Shown piece by piece: positions 25,201 through 37,200 of a DNA stretch of 64,000 nt (its first letter is position 1; every line of letters begins with the position of its first letter). The notes under the pieces are model-generated. The model saw nothing but the letters and a program-made list of their open reading frames with translations, was not told where the DNA came from and ran no database searches. The position numbers and the translations under genes are program-made. This DNA comes from Trileptium ribeirensis (taxonomy: Eukaryota; Nematoda; Enoplea; Enoplida; Thoracostomopsidae). Location of the stretch: the NCBI GenBank assembly GCA_030248225.1, contig JASANE010010160.1, positions 1 through 64,000 of the forward strand, written 5' to 3'.

Positions 25201-28200
25201 TTTACTATTACAGCTGCTCATATAAACGTAGGTCGTAAGATGTCGGCGGTGCCAGCAGGTGCAAGTTTAGAATATATGACCTAGAATTGAATAATTTTAT
25301 ATTCAATAAATTTGAAACCGCAGCAGTTAATACGCTTTTCGTTAGTAATCGCTTCATGTTGTTAAACGGCGACGTACTAATAAAGCACAGTATCGGTTGA
25401 ATTGAGCAAGTTTAGAAAAATTGATAAATCACTAATATTGACACGATAATATGACCTGTGCGATATTCATGTTTTATGGCCATTTATAACACTTCCACAT
25501 TAACATAATCGTGGAACATTCGGCGTTTCGATATGTTTCAGCGACTTGTAGCATATATTGCTGAAATACGCTTTAACAGATACACTGGAGGTAAACCACA
25601 CTGGCAATCAAGCTCGTGGTTATTCGATTAAGTCCAAGCTTAAGACATTTAAACTTATCCTGCTGATTGATAATAATCGCAGACAATTATTCTGCAAATC
25701 TCAAGAAACAAAACGCGGATGTTCATAGCCTTGGTAGAATTCACATCCTGAACCCTTTGATGAATAATAATTGTATTTACCATTGTGTATGTTAAGTTGA
25801 TTCAAATATCGGCCACCATGGGAATTTGCGTCTTAATATGTTTACTAAACACAGGGCTTCATTGCACAAAACCGTTTAATACGCGGTTGCAAATTTGGCA
25901 TAATTAGCTGCTTTGGCTGCAATAGAAGTCTTTTATTTCATTTTTCAGTATAACAAAAATAGATCATACTGTACTACAGGCAGGGGCGCCCGCAGGGGGG
26001 GGCAAGGGGGGGCACTTGCCCCCCCCCTGGAAAATGGAGGTGCGGAAAAATCATAAGGGTCCCCCCTTGTGAAAATTTGCCTCCGAAAATCATTTTCAGA
26101 GGCACCTTAAAATTAAATTTTAGACAAAAAATGTAAAAATTTTCCCTGCGGGGCTTGAATCAATGCAAATCAACCTTTTCCATACTGCGAAATTTAACTT
26201 TTGGGGAAGCCTAACGGTCGACCTTACCCGTACATACCATAATATGGTGGCATAAGCCCATATGAAGTGTAGGCTAGCGCAGTGGATTAAATGATTGATT
26301 CAATGATTGATACAGTATTTGATCATTTGATATTGATTCATTTGTATCTTTTCAGGGCGCGGCTTACGCAGTATTAACGTTTATATTTGGATGTACTAAA
26401 GTTTTATAATGGACATTCGCAAATATCTCGCTAAACACGATGACCCTGATGACAGTCCGAGATCTAAAGTACAAAAAACATCTGCGACTAGTTCCCAGCA
26501 ATCACAGCCATCGACCTCCGCCGACAGTCTTGCTGCAGACGCAGACTCAAATCCTGCACCTCCATCTTCTAGGGCATCTGAAGACGACCAGCCTCCAGAT
26601 CCCTATGATATCGGCATGTTTATCCAACGCGGAACAATCGACAATGATACCAAACATAGATTGCTAACGAACCCTTTCCGACCGCCGACAGGGTACAATT
26701 TCAAAGCAGACGCCGTAGGAACACGAACGTTTCGGCACGCCTGGTTAGCGCAGTACGCTCCTTGGTTAGCATATTCGCCTCATCTCAAAGGGGCCCTTTG
26801 CACTCGCTGTGTCGTTTTCCCTCAGCCAGTAATTCGCGGTCTTCAAGGGGCATTTATAACTACGCCTTTCACAAAATATAAGGACTTCAATGAACAAGCC
26901 AAAAAACATGTCGCCTCGGCATGGCACAAGGGGTCGCAAGAAGATGCCGAAAATTTTTGTCGAGCCCATATCGACGGATCCAAAGATGTTGTCAGCCAAC
27001 TTGACAGTTCGGTGAAGCGAAGGATTGAAGAAAATCGACAGAAGCTCTTCCCCATCATCTCTACGATTGTTTTCTGCGGAACTCATGACATTGCGCTCCG
27101 AGGAAAGGAAAGCTCAGGGGGTAACGTGCGCGACCTCTACGATTTTCGAGTTGAAGCAGGGGATCAGTTACTGAAGGATCATTTGGAAAGCGCACCCGCA
27201 AATGCACGCTACACATCACATCGGACGCAAAACGAGCTCATCGAACTGTGCGAAAAGCGGATTCAAAAGGATATTGTCGCCTCCGCAAATGACTCTGTTG
27301 GGTTCGCTATTTTGGCCGACGAAACAGCGGATATATCTGAGAAAGAACAATTGTCGATTGGTCTTCGTTTCGTCCAGCAAACTGGCGATGAATACACTGT
27401 GCGGGAGGAGTTTATTGGTTTTGTGGTGCTCGAAAGAATGACTGCACAAGCCATCTCAGCAGCAATTTTGGAACACTGCAGAAACGTTGAGCTCGATCTC
27501 ACAAAGCTTCTGGGGCAAGGGTATGACGGTTGCTCTGCTATGGCTGGAAAGGAAGCGGGGGTGCAGGCTAGGATCCGGGAAATATATCCAAAAGCAGCTT
27601 TTGTTCACTGTGCATCTCATCGGCTTAACTTGGTGGTCAACGATCTGAATGCGGTTCCAGACATTCGCAACTCGGTGGGAACAATTAAAAGTGTAATCAA
27701 ATTCTTTAGGGACAGTCCAATGCGAAGAGCAACCATTCCCAATGTGCCTTTGCTCTCCGAAACGCGGTGGTCCGAAAAATACAAGAGCATACGTATGTTT
27801 TATGAAAAATTCGGGGACATTATGGGACAGCTTGACGATTTTGCAACGACAGCTTCGGGAAAGACCCGGCAGGACGCGCATCAGCTCTCCTGCTCTTGCA
27901 GTAATTCCTCATTTTTGTTCTGCCTGGTCACAATGGCAAAATATTCGGCCTTATTAGAGCCAGTAACACAGTCACTGCAATCAGTGCAAATGAATCTCAT
28001 CAACGTGCAGCTACACATCCAAGAATTACTTAATATTTTTGATGAACATCGTCGAAATGCAGAAAATCGATTCAGAGAAGACATTTTGGCGAAGGCAACT
28101 GAAATTGCGGACCGGCTTAATCTTACGCTTCAACTTCCGCGGCAATGCGGCCGCCAGCAACATCGATCAAACACAGGCGCTGCTACCATCGAAGATTATT

Positions 28201-31200
28201 TTCGGCAAAATATGTATATTCCCTACCTCGACTCACTCATTTCGTCACTTCAGGCCCGTTTTTCATCAGCCAGTGGGCCACAGCGTCATCTTTTCAATCT
28301 CCAACCGTCCGCAATGAATAAATTATCTCGCAATGACTTCAAACAAACTGTTCGCGAAATTCACCACTTATATGATATTGACAATTTCGAAATTGAGGCG
28401 TCAGGGTGGTACGATTTCTGGCAGGGCAAGGACGGAAACAACTTTTCAATACCTGAACTGCTTACCTATACGAAGTTTTATCCAGCAATTCGTCAAGCGC
28501 TTCACATCCTTCTAATTTTGCCTGCGACCACTTGTACTGTCGAACGATCTTTTAGCACTTTGCGGAGAGTCAAAACATGGCTACGGTCGACAATGGGCGA
28601 GGAACGTCTTTCCGGCTTATGTATGTTGAGTGTGCACAGAGGACGAGTGAATACGAAGAAGATTGAGTTCATAAATGGCGTTATTGATTTGTTTGCAACC
28701 GATCGAAGACGGTTGCAATTTCTGTTTCAAGAGTGACTGACAGTGTAAGTCTATTAGGCTGTATAAACTTTGAAGTAGTTTGCAATGTCAATTTCATGTT
28801 ATATATGCAGCAACTACTGACGATGTTTTTGGGTGTGGGATGAAACATGCATATCTGAAAACCGTAATTGTGCTGTGAAGTAGAACTGAATTTTAAGCAA
28901 AACTTAGACAAAGACCGCCAATTTTGTGTTTACAAGTTGCCTTAATGCGGTGCGGTAAACGAGTCTTAAATAAGAAAAAAATTCTTGCCCCCCTCTGGAA
29001 AAATTTCTGCGGGCGCCCTTGACTACAGGTCAGATTAAAAATCTGAGACATCACGTAATTTTGGTTAACCTGTGACTTAGTATTCAACATAATCACTAAG
29101 GATTTCTCAATCATTAACATTTCACCACAAGACAGTAACTATGTTTTATTCATTGTTACACATCTGATAATCACGATGTCGTTGCGGAGATAAACACGAA
29201 ATGCCAGTTATGCTACATACAGTAAACGAAACAAATGTCTGTAAACGTAATCTCAGAATCTTGTTAATTTTTTCCACTGAGTATATCATGATGTGTTCCT
29301 TTCTGTACGGTAAGCTCAAGTTTACAGATAAGCTGAAGCTTTATTTAGCGTTGGAACGAAGACTTAAGCATCACTAAGTCTGAGTCGCTAGCTTCTAGCA
29401 ACGTAAACTATCTGCAACGAGAAATTCATTTCGCGTTCAGATGTTTCTTTCTAATTCAGCGCAACTTATAAATTCAGTAATAGTTCACGGCGAAAGCTTT
29501 ATCGCCCGATTGTTATTATACTGCATCAAAACAGAGCTACATACATAATACAAGACTTAAAATTGTTTGACTAAATTGTAAAATTGCCGTCCACAATTGT
29601 ACTTAAATGAAGAATGCATTTTTTACGACTCGTGCAATTTTATGTCATGTTTGCACTTACTTATTGTATACTAAAATGTCCGGTCTCCATACATTTTCGG
29701 CAGGAACTCGTATTGTTGTTATACCACCGTATTCTTCAGGTTCCCAGGTCAAAAATTCATCGCGCCAATACTACAAATAATAAGCTTGTTCAATACAAAC
29801 AAAATGATCAAACTGATATTATAAAAAATATTAATAAACTGTGATTTATTAAAACGGTAGATGTTATGATAAATTCTCCAGTTTACACGAAAGTTTCGGA
29901 ACACTTTCAGCATCGTCACAACGGCTATATTACTGATCTATATAAGATAAACTATTTTAGCACTGTCTACATATAAACTCGAGGTTTTAACCCTGCAAAA
30001 TAATTTCATGGAACGGTTTAAATACAACCGTCATGCTCCTGAATTGCTTTGAACTACTAATTATACAACTTATTGAACATGCATATTTCATTAACAGTCT
30101 ATTAAGACAACAAAATTTGTTTGCTTTTTTGATGGAACAAGTTACTGATATTGCAACTTGTACCAGTATCCCTAATGTTTGACAGCCTAAAATTGTATCT
30201 CCAAAAATGCTACTCATAAAAATAGTTTTTTATATTTTACAAACTATCCGAAATTACTTCCACCTGTTATATCACATTGCGATATCTCAACAGATTATAA
30301 TTTAAAGACATCTTAGCAATGCTTTTTCAGGAAATACGTGTTTAATACGCAAAAGATGACACAAACGTAGATTAAAGGTACTTTCACGCGTCAATCTCTT
30401 TGATCAAATTTTGACTGTTAATCTGTAATAAAGAATATTGCAAATGGCAATGCACTAAAATTTGAGCTCAAAATTTTCAAGTTCTATTGCTTGTTCCTGA
30501 TTGGCTAAATCGATAAGTTTGAACAGCGTTAACATGTTCAAATTAACCCAACATACAAAAATGCTTTCTAATTTTCATCAAAATTTGAGCACAAAATTTT
30601 ATCCTCGTTTGAGTTCAAAATTTGAGAAAATCTTTTGATGGTTGAACGCACTTTTAGAGATTCGATCAGCAAAACTGTGCAGTATTCACACAACTACGCA
30701 AATAAGAATGCTTTCTATAAAGTTATACACTAACTGCAGACACCGCATGACCATATATACATCGGCGAAAAATGGTAACGTCAATAGCAACCTTTAGTTT
30801 ACTTTTGTTTACCGTCTCGATTGGTTTAGTTAATTGGTGCAGCTGGAAAATAGCAATAATGCAAAAGTTAGATAGATGAAAGTAGATGAAAAATGTGGGT
30901 TCTGTCAACCCCCCTTCTTCCAGCCGGCGAAGTCCGCGGTTGGTGATGGTGTGTTGGTTATATGTCCATATTATATAGTATATAGTATGAGTAGTACATA
31001 TTTTATGTATGCACATACATATACATAAATACACATGTATATATGGAAATATGTAAATGCAAACATACATAAACATAAACACATACATCTATAAATATTC
31101 ATAATTCGAGATATAAGGGCTGTTTACTCAAGTAAGGAAACATATGTGAATACGAATAATGACAAAACGATTCGACCTGACCAAAGACCTCATCAGACGA

Positions 31201-34200
31201 CTATAGGCTGCTGTGACGTTTTTTGAATTTTATTTAAAAATATAAACAATAAAACATAATATACATTAATTTAGCAGTATGAATTTATTTAATTCATTGC
31301 CACTGTTTAGTACCGTATTGATGTACTAACTCATTGCCGCACATGCACCACATGGTCGTCGACGAATAACGTTATCACTAATTTGCCTTCTGTAAAACAA
31401 CAGAAATTATACAGCCAGCTTCGCCTGCCCATCCTTGACAGCCAACCACTTTGTCGAACATCTCGAAATGCTCTACCCGATTATCTTGTCCCGTAAAGTA
31501 CTGATCGAACTCAAATGGGACAATGATTAAGGTTACAGAATTCATGGCCATTTTACATCATTTCATCACTGCCAAGGCAATCGTCAGACGGCTTAATCGC
31601 TACCGGTATGGTTTTTAATTTTTATTGAAAAATTCACAATATCACGATTATACAAAACAAATATATTACGATACAACAAAGAAAATTTAAACAGAACATA
31701 AACAAATGAATGTCCCATTTTCATTTTCTTCATAATGCATTCCACCGCCACCGGCACTGCTTGACGTTGCTGTTGAAGCTTGATGAGCTTTTCTTCGATG
31801 TCCGAGCTGCCGTGCACGTATTCACCCTGACGATAAAATTTCACCACTTACGACTGCCAATAATCTATTTCGTCTTGAAGATAAACATTGCGTACGTATT
31901 CTAGCTCCACGCTTTACGAATGTTAACACCGATATAACTATGACGAAGCACTTCATCCAAATCGTACTTCTCAACATGTTTCATAATCACTGCTTCGATA
32001 TAATGGTTGCTGAACGTATATCCATGATAAATACCAACTGCTCGTGCTAATATAGGTTCATGTTGATATGGTATTGATTTATTGCTAAACATATATTCAC
32101 AATTTTCGAATAAATAAACCATTTGGTCGCTCTATTTAAGATTTCGTGGTTGATCGCATTAAAGTGTAGATTTGCCGTGGACTTATTTATTCGCTGAATA
32201 TCATATCCAGTTTCTCTGCTCCACGGTTTCCTTGATCTGTTTATCCAATCCTCAAAATATAATGGATCCGTTTGAACTTTACATCTAACACACAATAGCA
32301 ATAACAATGTTTTACATATGAGTATTACAAACACTGCACTACACAATACAGCTCGTTTATCAATAGTCATCACTAATATATTTCACTAATTCATTCTTTT
32401 TAAGTCTTTCCGAAAAACTTCCCTATTTGCTTTAATATTCAATTCTGCTCCAAATTCATTCATTGCGAAAATTACATTAGCTTTTGACAACTCTTTAAAA
32501 TCAATAGAAATTCTAACTTGTCTATCCTCTGTGGGTTTGAAATAGACTTACAATCGCTATCATGATTCTTGTTCAATTCAATACAAAATGTCTGGTAGTC
32601 TGCATCTTCCTTGAATACGATATATGTCAAATCCCGGTTTTCTACTCTACCATGCAAACTATATTAAGTATTATGAAACATTCTCGTACCTTTGCTTGCT
32701 TTAAATGGTAAAGACATATTATATGGATATGTATCATCATTCATAAATATTGTAAACGATTCCATTAAAAGCTTAATTTAAACACATCCTATTTTTTTTG
32801 GTGCAGCATAAGCTTTTTACGTCATCATGTAAATTCTGCGTGGTAAAATTTCGTCATAAATTGCCTAATTTACAATATGTAAACACATTTATTTACCAAT
32901 AATGTTTGTAGATACGTTCTGGATACTCATCTCACTCTAAACGGTTTGCGCAGGCATGTAGTCTTCGTTATTGATACCATCACTATTTAGTAAAGAGTAA
33001 AATAACTGTTGTGGAATGAGAGCCATGTCGTTGAATCGATCCAAGCCATGGATATATAAGTATGGGTGGGCACTTTTGCAAACCATAAGATCAAAGTGAT
33101 TAGCAAATGTTTTCTTGCTTGCAATGAATGAATCGACATCACTTTGTTTAAATCATCGGTTAGTATTTTAGTGACCAAGTGTGAGAATTGAAATGCGTCA
33201 ATAAATCGTATCTTCCACTCAACCTCCTCTTCATCACTATCATCATCGGCTCTAGTAAACTAGAGACATTCCATGCTGTCGTTCCAACAGACGTCATCGT
33301 CTTCCGTTTCGACCTTGTCCAATGTGATTGGTTTTTTACTAATAATTTTCTCGCATCGCTTTTGGTTATGCTTCTTTACACTTACGCTGAATAATGAACA
33401 TAATATAGTACTCCATTCCTTTTGCAATGCAGGAAATTTCTAGCTCTTGTTCTTTGGAAACTGCGACGAGTTCTTGCATGATCAAATATCTATCATATTT
33501 ACGTAGATTACAAAATAAAACAATGACGTCACAACTGAGACGGTAGCCAATGTTACATTTTAAGTGCGCCGCTTCCCTATACCGACCACATAAGTGACAA
33601 TGGTCTCTTGCTTTCTCGCCCATGTTCAGCCACCCGCCACATAAATATTACTTTATTACATTTCCATGATTTATCCGATTTTCATCGGTCATAATGATTG
33701 TATTTTGATTATCCATGTGATGTTGTTTAAATTCTGCTGACAGTTAAATTTAGTGTCAAAACATTTTAACTTTGTCGTCGCCACGCTATATGACCGGATC
33801 GCCGCTTTCAAACTTGTCACTGCAGCAACAGAATATTTCGATGATACCATATCGACATGGTTTATGACGCTGATATTAATTGATATATAGAACTGTAGGT
33901 AGGTGTTCGTTGGTGCTGATCCTTTGAACAATGCATTCAAAACCGGCGCACATTACATACGGTCACACTGCATTCAGTGAATGTTGATGAATACAATGGT
34001 AGAGTCTTGTTGTGGTATTTGGGTCAGAGATGGTTCTTCATTACGACAACACTCCTTATGATTTGATGCTGCTTTGCATTGCACCATGGTATTAGGCACC
34101 TGTCACAAAAATAATGTTTGCATTTGTTTCGATGTTTAGTGTTTAAAAATTGCATCCAAATTGCACACCAAACAATAATGATCTCTGTAGTTCAGATGGC

Positions 34201-37200
34201 GTACATATTGTTGACGCGTTGTTTTTGATAAATTAAGAGTGTAGATGTCACCATCTTCTAATCCATAAACGTTGATGGCTATACTGTTGCTCGATTCACG
34301 GTATGTATTGAAGCGATACCGAGTAACGTATGCCACCCATAAGGAGTTCATTTTCAAATAGTTGACAGTTGTTTCCTATCCACTGGCTGTAGTGCCGCCA
34401 ATACGGACCATATGAAACTCCTGCTATCGTTGTTTTGAATGTTAAGAACCGCGTGTTTGTTTCGTATTCATTTTCGCAGCTCTCTATAGGATGTGTTCTC
34501 GGAGTGGCTAGTTTAAACTTAAGTGAACTTCTGTATGCTTGAAATCTTAAAGCGCCTACTCGGACCTATGTGTTTCGAAATATTCCAATATCCCAATTAG
34601 ATGACTGAAGACATTTGTTGTTTCTTTACTGATATTTGATCCTGGTAGTATAGTGCGCCTTTATCGTTAAAAAATCGATCAATCAAATTTTTTGAGGACG
34701 CACTGGATACTTATCCTTAATTTATCACATCGACCACGTTCTTTGTGGAGAAGTTCCTTCAATATTGATCGAAACTGCTATAGGAAGTCGACAAATCATC
34801 GAAAGTTGCATTGGAAATAATATAGTAGCCCGGACATATTCGTTGAGCGCTTTGATTCATTGATAATGATAGATTTTATCGCCTTGATCAACCAGCTTTC
34901 CTTGATGTTTGCATCCGTTGACTTCATTTACCATCGCCATAATATAATCGAGATCATCTTCGACGCGTCGCATTTTTGCTTGTGGTCCATTTGGCATTGC
35001 CTCGTAATATCGTTTTTGCGCTGTTATTGACGTTGTTTCGAACTTGCGTTGCTACTTGGCCGAGCTGCACAGATGATACGCTAATGCACTGCTTCTTACG
35101 ATACTTGGTCTTTGACTGGCTAATGTTATATGGTTGTTCCACTGCTTGACATGTCGCAACATCGTGTGTTTGTGCGAGAACATATTATCACATTGTTCGC
35201 ACTTCCACTCCATTGCTTTGTGAGTGCTGTCGTTGCGTCGATTTAAATGAACTTGCCTTGAGAATTCAATATTACATCGATTACATAGAAGCGCCATTGT
35301 TTTTAAGAGATTATTATGTAAATTAAGCTACTTACTTCATTAATAGCTTCCTAAAAATAACGATTGTCCATTAGTGAAACAAAATGAGAATGATTTGAAA
35401 ATCAGAAATTCACTGTCTTTTATACTCTAAAATCTGGTACTTTACCAAAAAGTGAAACCACACGCTGGTTGTGAAGATTTTTAACTTCACTGATACACTG
35501 CGAAGCGGCGTCTTTTTTAGTCGAAATTGATATACCACCCTTACGGTTGTACTTCCTACCTGAAAACAACATACCTTCACGGGTTTTCTAAGTTGAAATT
35601 GTTATCGCACACTTACGGGCGTGCTTCTTAGTCGAAAATTGTCTACTACCCTTACGGGTGTGTTTTCTAGTTTAAAATAATATGTCACCCCTACTAGCGA
35701 AAAACAATATTCTACCATTATGGGTGTGCTTGCAGGTAGAAACTAAAATACCACTCTTACGGATGTGTTTCTCAGCCAAAAATAACGTGCCCCTGGTTAA
35801 AGTGTTTTCGTTGGACTATGCGGTGTTCACATTATAATGTGCCCGCTGTTTGGAACTTTTGCTCCCCTGTCCGTCGCGACCCTACCGTATAGACAGTCAG
35901 GGTGACACTCATCCTGTAAATCAATGACAACATACCCATAGCTACTACATTTTATCTTTACAGTGTCTTACACACCCTTAGCTACCAATTTTGCGCGAAT
36001 TAAATATAACGGACGCCGTCTGTAGCTAATTCGGTTTATTAGTCAATTGTGGCGTGTATACTTTTCTCGATTCTCGATATTTGTATCTAGGCCATATGAA
36101 CGTTGAAGAAATAATGGTGCACAATCTGAATAAAACTGCAAGAGTATACGGTGTGTTTGACACTGTCGAGATGTGACAATACCCTTAGCTAGCTACCTTT
36201 GAAAAACTTATTAAAAACATAGGGTGTCTAAGACACCATGTTGTCGACAGTGTGCCTGACAGCTCGGGGCATTATAACGTGAACGCTGCACTAGACAAGT
36301 GTGTTTTCTAGTCGATATCCTTATAGGTAGGTTTTGTGATGACAAATTCCATGCTTTTTAAAGGTATGACCACTTATAATGAAATATCATGTAAAATTAT
36401 ATATGCTGTCTGAGGACACCGTGCCATCAGCTATAGTGAAATCCCGACAGCAAGAACTCGACACTAACCAAAAGCTACAACAAAAACGATAAATGAACGA
36501 ACCATTTACCACATGTGGAATTAAATATCACAAATGTTAGTTGTCAAAGACTACATTTGTTTTCATAGTAGCTTGATATGGATTCATTAAATCAATTTAC
36601 TGCCGAAATAACACGACATTAAATAACGCTATTTTGGTTTTAATATTCCACACGCAGGCTGAAAAATGAAATACGTAACACAAAAATAGCATTTCTATTA
36701 CGCTATATGACGATATGATGAAATCATATGGCATAAATACAAGCAATCATACGTCTAAACAAATGTGGATTCTTTAAATGAGGTCTTGCTTGCATGATTA
36801 ATATTAATAATAATGATATGTAGTCATTCTGAACCAGCGTGAAAGCCGGATTTCGGCCGGCGCGAGCCTTCGGCTCGCTTCTCGCCGGTAGTATGGCAGA
36901 GTGGGCCTGCGGCCCACGTTTTTCCGGAACACAGTATTTTTCAAGTTGTGACATTGTAAAAAATACAAACTTACTCTGTTTTTACATCCCTCGTTTGGTA
37001 TTATTTTCGCTTTGTTAGTTGTTTCATTTGTATTTGTTGAATGTAATTATTGTTAGACAACAGCGTGCAGAACATTTTTTATTCGGCAAGAGTTGGAGAA
37101 TCCCTTCTTAGCGGGGGATGTGCAGCACTGAAATGTTATTTTTTGGTGTCAACATTTCTCCAGGCTGATGGAAACAAAAATTTATCACTATTCAAGATAT

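Larger units (their letters stand above)
32930..35297 (-). mobile_element. Decayed Polinton/Maverick-like block (endonuclease VII plus PolB N-terminal region)
   Basis: Four pieces lie in the order expected for the large animal-genome proteins that join C2H2 fingers, a recombination endonuclease VII-like zinc region and a protein-primed type DNA polymerase B: zinc finger (35297-35052), conserved N-terminal region (34500-34136), endonuclease VII-like and exonuclease start (33623-33366), and a polymerase-exonuclease segment (about 33080-32930). Many frameshifts separate them and the polymerase palm motifs are not readable. It lies in intron 2, same strand as the host gene. No terminal inverted repeats were found, so exact limits are unknown. 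Confidence 0.6.

Noticed and set aside
26766..28084. Several minus-strand ORFs inside the hAT element
   Set aside because: Shadows of the intact transposase on the opposite strand.
30723..31088. 121-codon minus-strand ORF
   Set aside because: Mostly translation of a TA/CA-rich microsatellite tract.
35535..35815. CRISPR-like array
   Set aside because: Animal genome, units are degenerate and contiguous without unique spacers; it is a minisatellite.
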